Shown here one piece after another: positions 1 to 8,453 of a stretch of DNA of 64,000 nt. Position 1 is the stretch's first letter. Each line of letters starts with the position of its first letter. The DNA lies in assembly GCF_002078175.1 (NCBI RefSeq), contig NZ_MWFK01000001.1:372001-436000 (forward strand), written 5' to 3'. This stretch comes from Streptomyces sp. M41(2017). Lineage in GTDB: Bacteria > Actinomycetota > Actinomycetes > Streptomycetales > Streptomycetaceae. The notes under the pieces are model-generated. The model did no database searches and was not told where the DNA came from. It was given only the letters and a program-made list of their open reading frames with translations. The position numbers were made by a program, and so were the translations under genes.

Positions 1-156
1 GAATTCGGAGCCGTCATGCTGAACCCGGCCAACTTCGCCGCCCCGCATCCCCAGGCCGGACCGTCCCAGGAAGCAGGACGGGACCCCCCGATGGGGAGCC
101 GCAGCCTTCGGGCACCCCGGCTCACTGACGTGATGGAGCGACGCCGGGTAAAGAGC

Positions 157-565
157 GGCAGACGAGTCAGGCTGTACGCCGGGTTTTGTACCGCGGGTCC
201 TCGCGGACGTCGCGGCGACGGCCATCCATCTAGGGCCGGCGTTGCCGCCGGCCTCGTGCGGTCTACCCGCGGACTCGGGCGAGCAGCCCTCGAACGTCCG
301 CGCAGGAGCACCGAGGTGCTCCCTCTTGACCTTGCTCCGGGTGGGGTTTACCTAGCCGCCTGAGTCACCTCAGGCGCTGGTGGTCTCTTACACCACCGTT
401 TCACCCTTACCGGGAACCGGAGTTCTCGGCGGTCTGTTTTCTGTGGCACTGTCCCGCGGGTCACCCCGGGTGGCCGTTAGCCACCACCCTGCCCTGTGGA
501 GCCCGGACGTTCCTCGGGAAGGTCCACAAGGACCTCCACGCGGCCGCCCGCCCGGCTCGTCTGCC
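157..565 (-). ncRNA. rnpB: RNase P RNA, bacterial class A
   Basis: Read on the minus strand, the conserved landmarks of the RNase P ribozyme appear in order. There is a GAGGAACGTCCGGGCTCCAC-like 5' core, GGGTGGTGGCTAACGGCCACC, the P4-strand block with ACAGAAAACAGACCGCC, GGTAAGGGTGAAACGGTGGT, GGTAAACCCCACCCGGAGCAAG with AGAGGGAGC, a TAGATGGATGGCCGTC stretch, and the 3' ACAAAACCCGGCGTACAG. The ends pair as GGCAGACGAG(C) with (A)CTCGTCTGCC, which sets the borders to within a few bases. About 409 nt is normal for actinomycetes. It matures the 5' ends of tRNAs. Its 5' end lies inside the 3' end of the upstream same-strand transporter gene. Confidence 0.96.
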
Positions 566-1457
566 GTGTCGACCATGGTACCGGCCGGACGGGGCGGCGC
601 GGACCGGTGGCCGCCGTCGCGAGGACCGAGCCCGCCAGGATGAGGGTGAAGGAGACCATCACGGCCGTGGTCAGCGACTCGTCGAGGAACAGTGCGCCCG
701 CCGCCACGGCCACCGCCGGGTTGACGTACGTGATCACCGTCGCCCGCGTCGGGCCCGCCTCCCTGATCAGCTCCAGGAACGCGACGAACGCGATCGCCGT
801 GCAGATGACGCCGAGGCCCGCGAGGGCGGCCAGGGCGTGGGCGGACGGGACGGCGTCGGGACGGGTGAGGACCGCCGCGGGGGCGTAGACCAGGGCCGCC
901 AGCGCCAGGCAGGGGGCCGTCAGGTGGAGCGAGGGCACGTCCTTGAGGCGGCGGGCCGCGATCACCGGCGCCGTCGCGTAGCCGACGACCGTGAGCAGCA
1001 CCTCCGCGAGCGACCGGGTGTCGCCGCCGGTCAGGTGCGGGACCGTGAGGACCGCGACGCCGGACAGGCCGAGGGCGAGGCCGATGACGCGCCGGGCGCC
1101 GAGGCGCTCCGTGTCGCCGAGGAGGCGGGCCGCGGCGACGCCGACGATCGGCACCCCGGCGATCAGCAGGCCGGCGGTGGAGCTGGACAGGTGGCGTTCG
1201 GCGTCCGTGAGGGTCCACCACGGGACGATGACCTCGATGCATGCGAAGGCCAGCATCGGGCGCCAGTGGGCCCGCACCGTCCGGGTCAGGCCGCCCTGGC
1301 GGATCGCGAAGGGCAGCAGCAGCGCCGCACCGATCGCACAACGCGTGAACACCACCACCGACGGAGACACCTCGTCCACCGCCACTTTGATCATCAGGTA
1401 GGGGATGCCCCAGACCACTCCCATCAGGGAGAACAGGAGCCAGCCACGTGCAGTCAT
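477..1457 (-). CDS. EamA/DMT-family small-molecule exporter
   Basis: 326 aa with about ten hydrophobic segments arranged as two EamA repeats. The first begins WLLFSLMGVVWGIPYLMIKVA, and the second carries the SLAEVLLTVVGYATAPVIAA stretch and the ATVITYVNPAVAVAAGALFLDE signature. The family moves metabolites or drugs across the cytoplasmic membrane; the substrate cannot be read from the sequence. The start ATG has only a weak ribosome-binding site. The gene lies 75 nt downstream of an AraC regulator on the same strand, so co-transcription is likely. The last ~30 residues are encoded by DNA that also encodes the 5' part of RNase P RNA, so the hydrophilic tail is probably not under normal protein selection. 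Confidence 0.88.
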   Translation of the reverse strand: MTARGWLLFSLMGVVWGIPYLMIKVAVDEVSPSVVVFTRCAIGAALLLPFAIRQGGLTRTVRAHWRPMLAFACIEVIVPWWTLTDAERHLSSSTAGLLIAGVPIVGVAAARLLGDTERLGARRVIGLALGLSGVAVLTVPHLTGGDTRSLAEVLLTVVGYATAPVIAARRLKDVPSLHLTAPCLALAALVYAPAAVLTRPDAVPSAHALAALAGLGVICTAIAFVAFLELIREAGPTRATVITYVNPAVAVAAGALFLDESLTTAVMVSFTLILAGSVLATAATGPRRPVRPVPWSTRQTSRAGGRVEVLVDLPEERPGSTGQGGG

Positions 1458-1532
1458 ACGCGCAGTCTCGGGCTGTCGGGGGTCGACCGTCTTGAACGTC
1501 GTTGCGCCGCCGTCACCGGCCGACGCCCCCTG

Positions 1533-2384
1533 TCATCGCGCGACCACGCTCGCGCGGTACGCCGCCGGGGTCACCCCGAGCACCCGGCGGAACCAGCGTG
1601 TCAGGTGCGCCTGGTCCGCGAAGCCGACGAGGCCGGCCACCTCGGCGGGGCGCAGCCCGGACTCCAGGAGCCGGCGGGCCCGCTGGACGCGGTGCTGGGC
1701 CAGCCAGGCGTACGGGGGTAGTCCCACGGTCGTACGGAAGGCGCGCAGGAGCTGGTAGCGGGACAGGCCGAGGTCGGCCGCGAGGACGGTGAGGGAGGGC
1801 GGGGCCTGGAGCTCGCCGGCGAGGCGGTCCCGTACGACGGTGGCGATGCCGGCCGCGCCGGGGATCCCGTCGCGGTCCGGGCGGGCCGTGGAGTGGCGTC
1901 GGGCGAGCGCGGCGAGCAGCCACGGGAAGCGTGACTCGGCCTCCAAGGGGTCCGGGCAGGCGCTCAGTTCGGTGTGGGCGGCGCGCAGCGCGGCGGCGAG
2001 TTCGGGGTCGTCGATGAGAGGTTCGCGGAAGTGCGGCGGCGGGCCGACGACTGCCTCGGTGAGGAGTGACGGCCGCGCGTAGAGGGCGCGGTAGGCGTAG
2101 CCGTCGCAGGCGGCCGGTCCGCCGGTGTGCATCTCGCCGGGCGCGAGGACGACGATGGAGCCCGGGACGGCGCGGATGCGGCCGCCGCGGTAGTCGATGA
2201 TCTCGGAGCCGCCGACGCACACCCCGATGGTGAACTCCTCGTGGGCGTGCGGCGCGTAGCGGTGCCGGTCGAAGCGGGCGGTCAGCAGGTCGAGGGGCTG
2301 TCCGTCGCGCCCGAGGGTGGCCCGGGTCCAGCGGGCCTCCTCCCGGCGGGTCGGGGACCGTACCACCCCGGCGTCGTCCGTCAC
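1533..2384 (-). CDS. AraC-family transcriptional regulator
   Basis: 283 aa. The N-terminal half is an AraC-type cupin-like ligand-binding domain (APHAHEEFTIGVCVGG, LAPGEMHTGGPA). The C-terminal ~100 residues are a double helix-turn-helix (LTVLAADLGLSRYQLLRAFRTT, PAEVAGLVGFADQAHLTRWFRR, then GVTPAAYR). I chose the GTG start because GGGGAGGAC sits just upstream; the reading frame stays open much further 5' but that stretch is antisense to the neighbouring RNB gene. It probably controls the EamA exporter gene that follows on the same strand, by analogy with many AraC/EamA pairs. Confidence 0.9.
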   Translation of the reverse strand: MTDDAGVVRSPTRREEARWTRATLGRDGQPLDLLTARFDRHRYAPHAHEEFTIGVCVGGSEIIDYRGGRIRAVPGSIVVLAPGEMHTGGPAACDGYAYRALYARPSLLTEAVVGPPPHFREPLIDDPELAAALRAAHTELSACPDPLEAESRFPWLLAALARRHSTARPDRDGIPGAAGIATVVRDRLAGELQAPPSLTVLAADLGLSRYQLLRAFRTTVGLPPYAWLAQHRVQRARRLLESGLRPAEVAGLVGFADQAHLTRWFRRVLGVTPAAYRASVVAR

Positions 2385-2530
2385 CGTTCCGTCCTCCCCC
2401 CTGTCCGCTCCGGTGCCGTGTGCCGGTACCGCTGGAGGGACAACGCGGACGGGTGCCGTTTCCATGCCGGGCGGCGGCCGCCGGATACGCCGACGGGCCC
2501 GGGGAGCGGAGTCCTCCTCGTGCGGAGCGG

Positions 2531-3964
2531 TCAGGCCGGGGCGAACTGGACCTTCGTCGTGCCGGGGTCGGCCTGGGTGAGGCGGACCCGGAGGCGTTCG
2601 CCCAGGGGGAGCCGGGAGGTGCCGCCGGTGATCCGGGCGAAGACCGCCGGGGACTCCAACTGGACGGTTCCGACGGTGGGTTCGTGTTCCTGCACGTCGA
2701 CCACGCAGCCTTCGAAGAGTTCGCCGACCCGGTCCTTGAGCAGGGCGGCCTCCACGATGTCGACGCACTCGCGCTCGACGGTCCCCGCGCGCCGTCCGCC
2801 GTCCGCCATCTCCTTGGGGAGGGCGTCCAGAGCGGCGAGGGCCCACTCGGGCGACGGCTGCCCGGCGACGGCCGCGAGGCAGATCTCGGCGGCGTAGCGG
2901 TCGACGAGCCGGCGCAGCGGGGCCGTGCAGTGCGTGTAGGGCGCGGCGACGGCGGCGTGCGCGGTGACCTCGGGGAGGGCGCCGTCCCGGAAGACGGTGT
3001 AGCCGGCGCCGCGCAGCAGGGTCGTGCACTCCTGGAGGAAGGCGGCGTGGTGCGGCCGGTGCGGGTCGAGGGAGCGGATGAGCTGTGCGTACGAGACGTG
3101 GTGCGGCCAGTCGATGCGCAGGGCCCTGGCGGTGCGGCGCAGCCGTCCGACCGCTCCGTCGGGCGCGGCGGGCAGGGTGCGCAGCACTCCGGTGCCGTAC
3201 GCGAGCATCAGGTCCGCCGCGGCCATGCCGGTGAGCAGGGAGATCTGGGCGTTCCAGCCGTCGGCGGGCAGCGGGGCGCGGTAGGCGAGTTCGTACGTCC
3301 CGTCCTTCTCGACGATCTCCTGCTCGGGCACGTTGAGCGAGATGCCGCCGCGTTCGACCTCCAGGGCCTCGCGGAGGGTGCCGACGTCCTTGAGGAGCGC
3401 GAGGGGTTCCTCCGCGGTCCCCGTGTCGATCTGCCGCTGCACGTGCGCGTAGTCGAGCTTGGCGCGGCTGCGGACGAGGGCGCGGCGCACGTCGGTGGCC
3501 TCGGTGCGGCCGTCGGCGTCGAGGTCGATCGTCCACAGGACGGCGGGGCAGGTCTGGTCCGGGAGGAGGCTGGCCCTGCCCTCGGAGAGGCCCGGCGGGT
3601 GGACGGGGACCTTCTCGTCGGGGAAGTAGAGGGTCATCACGCGGCGATGGGCCTCGGCGTCCAGGGCTCCGCCGGGGGTGACGAAGGCGGCGACGTCGGC
3701 GATGGCGTAGCGGACGCGGTATCCGCCGTTCTCCCTGCGGGACAGGTGCATCGCCTGGTCGAGGTCTTCGGACGTCGGCGGGTCGATGGTGAAGAGGGGG
3801 ATGTCCGTCGCGTCGTACGAGGGCAGCCGGGGCGGCAGCGCGGCCTCCGCGAGCGCCTCCGCCGGGAAGGTCTCGGGCACGCCGAGTTCCGTTCGCAACG
3901 CGCTGAGGGCGGCTCGCAGCGGAGCCTCCGGTGCACCGGTGACACGGACGCGACGGCGAGGCAT
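2531..3964 (-). CDS. RNB-domain 3'-5' exoribonuclease (RNase II/R family)
   Basis: 477 aa. An RNB catalytic domain starts near residue 50 with FTIDPPTSEDLDQAMHL, whose clustered acidic residues bind the two Mg ions. It continues with YRVRYAIADVAAFV, LYFPDEKVPVHPPGLSEGRASLLP and a C-terminal APYTHCTAPLRRLVDRY block that includes the RNA-binding region. The protein is shorter than E. coli RNase II or R and lacks obvious N-terminal cold-shock domains and a complete S1 domain, as in the small actinobacterial members. It degrades single-stranded RNA in the cytoplasm. It is divergent from yaaA across about 135 bp. Confidence 0.9.
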   Translation of the reverse strand: MPRRRVRVTGAPEAPLRAALSALRTELGVPETFPAEALAEAALPPRLPSYDATDIPLFTIDPPTSEDLDQAMHLSRRENGGYRVRYAIADVAAFVTPGGALDAEAHRRVMTLYFPDEKVPVHPPGLSEGRASLLPDQTCPAVLWTIDLDADGRTEATDVRRALVRSRAKLDYAHVQRQIDTGTAEEPLALLKDVGTLREALEVERGGISLNVPEQEIVEKDGTYELAYRAPLPADGWNAQISLLTGMAAADLMLAYGTGVLRTLPAAPDGAVGRLRRTARALRIDWPHHVSYAQLIRSLDPHRPHHAAFLQECTTLLRGAGYTVFRDGALPEVTAHAAVAAPYTHCTAPLRRLVDRYAAEICLAAVAGQPSPEWALAALDALPKEMADGGRRAGTVERECVDIVEAALLKDRVGELFEGCVVDVQEHEPTVGTVQLESPAVFARITGGTSRLPLGERLRVRLTQADPGTTKVQFAPA

Positions 3965-4025
3965 GGGTCGAGCCTAGGCCGGGGGTCCCCGATGGGCACG
4001 CCGAAGGGGGACCCATCGCCCAGGA

Positions 4026-4047
4026 GCGGGCCGTCCGGACGGCCCGC
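4026..4047. repeat. 22-bp perfect palindrome between divergent genes
   Basis: An uninterrupted 11+11 bp palindrome (half GCGGGCCGTCC) lies between the start of the RNB gene and the start of yaaA. Its position fits a shared operator, but it is GC-only and may be a simple structural repeat. No regulator is assigned. Confidence 0.5.
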
Positions 4048-4099
4048 GCACACCGTTTAGGCTGGCGCCGGGCCGTTTCCACCGTGAGGAGATCCAACC

Positions 4100-4900
4100 G
4101 TGCTCGTGCTGCTGCCCCCCTCCGAAGGGAAGGCCTCCTCCGGCCGGGGAACCCCGCTCAAGCTGGAGTCGCTGTCCCTGTCCGGTCTCACGGAGGCACG
4201 CCAGGCGGTTCTCGACGAGCTGGTCGAGCTGTGCGCGGCCGACGAGGAGAAGGCGCGTGAGGTCCTCGGGCTGAGCGAGGGGCTGCGCGGGGAGATCGCG
4301 AAGAACACCGAGCTGCGGACCGCGGGCGCGCGTCCGGCCGCGGAGATCTACACCGGTGTCCTCTACGACTCCCTCGACCTGGCGACACTGGACACCGCGG
4401 CCAAGCGGCGCGCGGGCCGTTCGCTGCTGGTGTTCTCGGGGCTGTGGGGCGCGGTGCGGGTGACGGACCGGATCCCGTCGTACCGCTGCTCGATGGGTGT
4501 GAAGCTGCCCGGCCTCGGAGCGCTGGGCGCGCATTGGCGTGCGCCGATGGCGACCGTGCTCCCGGAGGCGGCGGGCGAGGGACTCGTCCTGGACCTGCGG
4601 TCCTCGGCGTACGCGGCGGCCTGGAAGCCGAAGGGCGAGGTCGCGGGGCGCACGGCGACGGTACGGGTGCTGCACGCGCAGCTGGTGGACGGCGTCGAGA
4701 AGCGTTCCGTCGTGAGCCACTTCAACAAGGCGACCAAGGGAAAGATCGTCCGGAGCCTGCTCAGTGCGGGTGCGGCGCCGAAGAACCCCGCCGCGCTGGT
4801 CGAGGCGCTGCGGGACCTCGGGTACACGGTCGAGGCGGAGGCGCCCGGCCGGGCGGGCCGGCCCTGGGCGCTCGACGTGGTGGTGACGGAGATCCACTGA
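4100..4900 (+). CDS. yaaA: Peroxide stress protein YaaA (UPF0246/DUF328)
   Basis: 266 aa starting at GTG with GAGGAGAT upstream. Hallmarks are the N-terminal LVLLPPSEGKASSG, the IYTGVLYDSLDL stretch, the LLVFSGLWGAVRVTDRIPSYRCSMGVKLPG core and the late VSHFNKATKGKIVR motif. In E. coli the family limits free intracellular iron and oxidative DNA damage under peroxide; it binds DNA, but its exact biochemistry is unsettled. The gene is monocistronic here and is followed by a repeat-rich spacer. Confidence 0.93.
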   Translation: MLVLLPPSEGKASSGRGTPLKLESLSLSGLTEARQAVLDELVELCAADEEKAREVLGLSEGLRGEIAKNTELRTAGARPAAEIYTGVLYDSLDLATLDTAAKRRAGRSLLVFSGLWGAVRVTDRIPSYRCSMGVKLPGLGALGAHWRAPMATVLPEAAGEGLVLDLRSSAYAAAWKPKGEVAGRTATVRVLHAQLVDGVEKRSVVSHFNKATKGKIVRSLLSAGAAPKNPAALVEALRDLGYTVEAEAPGRAGRPWALDVVVTEIH

Positions 4901-4975
4901 CGGACCGGCCCACGCATGGACCACGGACCGGTCCATGCCGCGATCACGGACCGGCCCACGCCGACAGACGGATGT

Positions 4976-5034
4976 GTCCGCGCCGAGATCACGGAGGGTC
5001 CGCGCCGAGATCACGGAGGGTCCGCGCTGAGATC
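4976..5034. repeat. 22-bp direct tandem repeat, 2.6 copies
   Basis: The unit GTCCGCGCCGAGATCACGGA(GG) begins at 4976, 4998 and 5020; the last copy is partial and diverged. Upstream, 4900-4960 holds looser copies of ACGGACCGGCCCACGC. No gene is seen between yaaA and eda. Confidence 0.75.
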
Positions 5035-5056
5035 GACTCCCTGAGAACCTCTGGAT

Positions 5057-5090
5057 TGCAGCATGTGCAACGACCTTTGCGCATGCTGCA
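5057..5090. promoter_or_regulatory. Operator-like inverted repeat upstream of eda
   Basis: Two 14-nt arms, TGCAGCATGTGCAA (5057-5070) and TTGCGCATGCTGCA (5077-5090), are reverse complements with one mismatch and a 6-nt spacer. The repeat ends 21 nt before the aldolase ATG. The TTGCGCA/TGTGCAA halves resemble Lrp/AsnC-type sites, which is an inference. It could alternatively be a leader hairpin. Confidence 0.6.
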
Positions 5091-5111
5091 CACCCCGGGC
5101 AGGATGTGGGC

Positions 5112-5756
5112 ATGACTTCGCCGCTGCCCCCGTCTCCGCATGCCTCCGTCCTGGATCTCGCGCCCGTCGTGCCCGTCGTCGTGGTCGCGGACGCGGCCGA
5201 CGCCGTTCCCCTGGCGCGGGCGCTGGTCGCCGGCGGGCTGCCCGCGATCGAGGTGACGCTGCGGACCACGGCCGCGCTCGACGCGATCCGGGCCATCGCG
5301 GCGGAGGTGCCGGACGCGGTGGTCGGCGCGGGCACCGTGCTCACACCGGAGCACGTGGCCCAGTCGGTCGCGGCGGGCGCCCGCTTCCTGGTCAGCCCGG
5401 GCTGGACGGACGCGCTGCTCGACGCGATGAAGTCGTCCGGGGTGCCGTTCCTGCCGGGGGTGTCGACCACGTCGGAGGTGGTGGCGCTGCTGGAACGCGG
5501 GGTGCGCGAGATGAAGTTCTTCCCCGCGCAGGCCGCGGGCGGTACGCCGTACCTCAAGTCGCTGGCGGGGCCGCTTCCGCAGGCCCGGTTCTGCCCGACC
5601 GGCGGCATCGGCCTCGACACCGCGCCGGACTATCTCGCCCTCCCGAACGTGGGTTGCGTGGGCGGCAGTTGGATGCTCCCCTCGGACGCGGTCGCGGCAC
5701 GCGACTGGCAGCGGGTGGAACAGCTGGCCCGCGAGGCGTCGGCTCTGCGGCGCTAG
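5112..5756 (+). CDS. eda: 2-dehydro-3-deoxy-phosphogluconate aldolase (KDPG/KHG aldolase)
   Basis: 214 aa, class I aldolase TIM barrel. Visible are PVVPVVVVADAADAVPLARAL, the GGLPAIEVTLRT strand with its conserved Glu, VVGAGTVLTPEHV, FLVSPGWTDAL, and MKFFPAQAAGG with the Schiff-base Lys (K in EMKFFPA). The last loops are CPTGGIGLDTAPDYLALPNVGCVGGSW. It cleaves KDPG to pyruvate and glyceraldehyde-3-phosphate (Entner-Doudoroff or uronate catabolism). No dehydratase gene neighbours it, so the physiological substrate is uncertain. ATG at 5112 is preferred; an in-frame GTG lies 6 nt upstream. Confidence 0.93.
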   Translation: MTSPLPPSPHASVLDLAPVVPVVVVADAADAVPLARALVAGGLPAIEVTLRTTAALDAIRAIAAEVPDAVVGAGTVLTPEHVAQSVAAGARFLVSPGWTDALLDAMKSSGVPFLPGVSTTSEVVALLERGVREMKFFPAQAAGGTPYLKSLAGPLPQARFCPTGGIGLDTAPDYLALPNVGCVGGSWMLPSDAVAARDWQRVEQLAREASALRR

Positions 5757-5999
5757 GACGAGCCGTGGCCCACGGTCCCGCCCGGCACGTGGATGCGTCC
5801 ATAGCTGTTCGGGACGGTCGTCGCGCTCGATTCCCCGCCGGGCACGACGGGTTGCCGGGCCCGTCCCTGCGCAACCCCGATCCCCGACTCGACGCGCCGG
5901 CAGCGGAGTTGGCGCGGTACGTCCCCGGCGGCGAGCCCGGCGGGGTTGAACCCCGGGTTCCGTCCCCGCGGCGCCGGTGCGCTCGTCGCCGGCGGGTGC

Positions 6000-7673
6000 T
6001 CAGCGCAGGTGCGAGGTGTCGTTGAACAGGCGGACGCTCGCGTTGCCGTCCGCGTAGTAGGCCACCGCGGAGAGGGACGCCGCCGACAGCTCCATGCGGA
6101 ACAGGGACTCCGGCGGGGCGCCCAGGGCCAGCCGTACCAGGGTCTTGATCGGGGTGACGTGCGTGACGAGCAGGACGGTGCGGCCCGCGTAGGCGGCGGT
6201 CAGTCTGTCGCGGGTCTCCGCCATGCGGTGGGCGGTCGCGGCGAAGCTCTCGCCGCCGCCGGTCGGTTCGACGTCCGGGGAGCCGAGCCAGGCGTTCATG
6301 TCGTCCGGGTACCGGTCGCGGACCTCGCCGAAGGTCAGTCCCTCCCAGGCGCCGAAGTCCGTCTCGCGCAGGCCGTCCTCGACGGTCACGTCGAGACCGA
6401 GACGGGCGGCGACGACCGCCGCGGTCTCGCGGGTACGGGCCAGCGGGGACGCCACGACCGCCTGGATCGTGCCGCGTGCGGCCAGTGCCCTGGCGGCCCG
6501 CTCGGCCTGCTGCCGGCCCACGTCGGAGAGGGACGGGTCGCTGCCGCCGCTGCCCGAGAAGCGCTTCTGCGGGGTCAGGGGGGTCTCGCCGTGGCGCAGG
6601 AGGACGAAGGTGGCGGGGGCGCCCATGTCGGGGGGTGCGCCCCAGCCGACGGTGGGGGTGGTCGCCACGTTGTGCGCGGCGCGTCTGTCGTCCGTGGACT
6701 TCGCGGCTTCGCCGCCGGGGGGTGGGGTGGGGGTCTCGGTCGCCGTCCCGGTGCCGCCCGGCTGGGGCTGGCCGCGCAGTTCCCCGCGCCCCTCCACCGG
6801 CACCCCTGCACTCGCGGCTTCGCCGCCGGGGGTCGGGGTGGGGGTCTCGGTCGCCGTCCCGGTGCCGCCCGGCTGGGGCTGGCCGCGCAGTTCCCCGCGC
6901 CCCTCCACCGGCACCCCCGAACCCGCGGCTTCGCCGCCGGAGGCCGAGGTGGGGGGCTCTGTCGCCGTCCGGCTGCCGCTCGGCTGTGGCTGGTCGCGCA
7001 GTTCCCCGCGCCCCTCAACCGGCGCGCCTGCACTCGCGGCTTCGCCGCCGGAGGCCGGAGTGGGGGCCTCTGTCGCCGTCCCGGTGCCGCCCGGCTGTGA
7101 CTGGTCGCGCCGTTCCCCGCGCCCCTGGACAGTCCCGGTGCCGGGGCGCTGTGGCTGGTCGCGCCGCTCCCCGCGCCCCTCGACCGGCACCGCCGGACCC
7201 GCGGCTTCGCCGACCGGCACCTCCGCGCTCGCGGCTTCGCCGGCGGGTGGGGTCCAGGGTTCGCCGCGTTTGCCTGCGTCCATCGCATCGTTGGCCAGGC
7301 GGTCCGCGTGCTTGTTCTGGGCGCGGGGGATCCACTCGTAGGTCACCTGCGAGCGGGGAAGGACCCGGGCCGCTTCCGCGGCCAGGGGCCTCATATCGGG
7401 GTGCTTGATCTGCCAGCGGCCGGACATCTGCTCGACGACCAGCTTGGAGTCCATGCGGACCCGGACCCGCGCGGCCGGGTCGAGGTCGCGGGCCGCCAGC
7501 AGCCCGGCGATCAGGCCGCGGTACTCCGCGACGTTGTTGGTGGCGACGCCGATGTACTCGGCGCGCTCCACCAGCGTCTCCCCCGTGACCGCGTCGATCA
7601 CGACGGACCCGTAGCCCGCGGGCCCCGGGTTGCCCCGGGAACCTCCGTCGGCCTCGACGATGAACTCCCGCAC
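6000..7673 (-). CDS. Bifunctional RNase HI / histidine phosphatase with an expanded repeat linker
   Basis: 557 aa. Residues 1-~140 are RNase HI with the catalytic set D9 (EADGGSRGNPG), E50 (NNVAEYRG), D75 (RMDSK) and D124 (KHADRLAND). Residues ~350-557 are a phosphoglycerate-mutase-like phosphatase with VLLRHGET, ASPLARTRETA and LLVTHVTP. This matches the actinobacterial fusion typified by M. tuberculosis Rv2228c, which joins RNA-DNA hybrid cleavage to a CobC-like acid phosphatase. The ~200-residue linker is four 37-residue repeats plus degenerate copies, far longer than usual. It is the third gene of the Nif3 > zinc-ribbon > RNase H operon. Confidence 0.95.
   Translation of the reverse strand: MREFIVEADGGSRGNPGPAGYGSVVIDAVTGETLVERAEYIGVATNNVAEYRGLIAGLLAARDLDPAARVRVRMDSKLVVEQMSGRWQIKHPDMRPLAAEAARVLPRSQVTYEWIPRAQNKHADRLANDAMDAGKRGEPWTPPAGEAASAEVPVGEAAGPAVPVEGRGERRDQPQRPGTGTVQGRGERRDQSQPGGTGTATEAPTPASGGEAASAGAPVEGRGELRDQPQPSGSRTATEPPTSASGGEAAGSGVPVEGRGELRGQPQPGGTGTATETPTPTPGGEAASAGVPVEGRGELRGQPQPGGTGTATETPTPPPGGEAAKSTDDRRAAHNVATTPTVGWGAPPDMGAPATFVLLRHGETPLTPQKRFSGSGGSDPSLSDVGRQQAERAARALAARGTIQAVVASPLARTRETAAVVAARLGLDVTVEDGLRETDFGAWEGLTFGEVRDRYPDDMNAWLGSPDVEPTGGGESFAATAHRMAETRDRLTAAYAGRTVLLVTHVTPIKTLVRLALGAPPESLFRMELSAASLSAVAYYADGNASVRLFNDTSHLR
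6703..7146. repeat. 111-bp in-frame tandem repeat (4 copies) inside the RNase H/phosphatase gene
   Basis: Units begin at 6703, 6814, 6925 and 7036 at GCGGCTTCGCCGCCGG, spaced exactly 111 bp (37 codons). Two further truncated starts occur at 7201 and 7231. Each unit contains CGCAGTTCCCCGCGCCCCT or a near copy (CGCCGTTCCCCGCGCCCCT), which is the reverse complement of the GGGGCGCGGGGAACTGCGCG core of a dispersed repeat common between Streptomyces genes. The two units nearest the phosphatase domain are almost identical. Confidence 0.9.
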
Positions 7674-7709
7674 GCGACGGACTCCCTGACTGCTACGGGC
7701 CGGAAACTG

Positions 7710-8453
7710 CTACAGGCCGGACTCGGACGTACGCACCAGGATGCGACGGCAGTTCTCGCAGCGCAGCACGGTGCTGGGAGACGCGGCCTTCACCTCGTTG
7801 ACCTCGGTGATGTTGAGCTCCAGGCGGCAGCCCTCGCAGCGACGCTGGTACAGCCGGGCGGCACCGACGCCACCCTGCTGCTCGCGCAGCTTGTCGTACA
7901 GCTTGAGGAGATCGGCGGGCACGCTGCCGGCGATGACCGCGCGCTCCTTGGTCACCGTGGCGGCCTCGGCGTCGAACTGCTCGAACGCCGCGTCGCGCCG
8001 CCCGGTGGCGTCGTCGATCTTCGACTGGACGGACGCGTCGCGCTCGGTCAGCTCGGCGACCCGCTCCTGCGCCGACTCACGGCGCTCCATGACCTCCAGC
8101 ACCACGTCCTCCAGGTCGCCCTGGCGCTTGGCGAGCGAGGTGATCTCGCGCTGGAGGTTCTCCAGGTCCTTGGGGGAGGTGACGGCACCCGAGTCCAGGC
8201 GCTGCTGGTCGCGGACGGCGCGCTGACGCACCTGGTCCACGTCCTGCTCGGCCTTGGTCTGCTCGCGGGCGCAGTCGCTCTCCTCGGTCTGCGCGGCGAC
8301 GAGCAGGTCGCGCAGCTGGGTGAGGTCCTTGTTCAGCGACTCGATCTCGGCGTGCTCGGGAAGCGACCTCCGCCGGTGCGCGAGCTGCTGCAGGCGGGCG
8401 TCGAATGCCTGGACGTCGAGAAGTCGGATCTGGTCGGCGGGCTCGGCGTTCAG
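7710..8453 (-). CDS. Coiled-coil zinc-ribbon protein (C4-type, DUF164/Rv2229c family)
   Basis: About 247 aa. Residues ~1-180 are a long antiparallel coiled coil (heptad-rich, e.g. LPEHAEIESLNKDLTQLRDLLV). The C-terminus is a zinc ribbon with two CxxC pairs (CEGCRLEL and CENCRRIL). It is the actinobacterial homologue of Rv2229c, and its biochemical role is poorly defined. I choose a CTG start: AGGAG lies 7 nt upstream, CTG overlaps the upstream Nif3 stop as CTGA, and family members begin at this residue. An open frame continues 49 codons further 5' but without family similarity. Confidence 0.88.
   Translation of the reverse strand: MNAEPADQIRLLDVQAFDARLQQLAHRRRSLPEHAEIESLNKDLTQLRDLLVAAQTEESDCAREQTKAEQDVDQVRQRAVRDQQRLDSGAVTSPKDLENLQREITSLAKRQGDLEDVVLEVMERRESAQERVAELTERDASVQSKIDDATGRRDAAFEQFDAEAATVTKERAVIAGSVPADLLKLYDKLREQQGGVGAARLYQRRCEGCRLELNITEVNEVKAASPSTVLRCENCRRILVRTSESGL

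Noticed and set aside
2385..4097. N-terminal extension of the AraC ORF to 854 aa
   Set aside because: The extension runs on the same strand through the RNB gene in another frame. GTG 2384 has a proper RBS and gives a normal AraC length.
6703..7240. CRISPR array
   Set aside because: The repeats are direct 111-bp in-frame coding units without unique spacers, and no cas genes are present.
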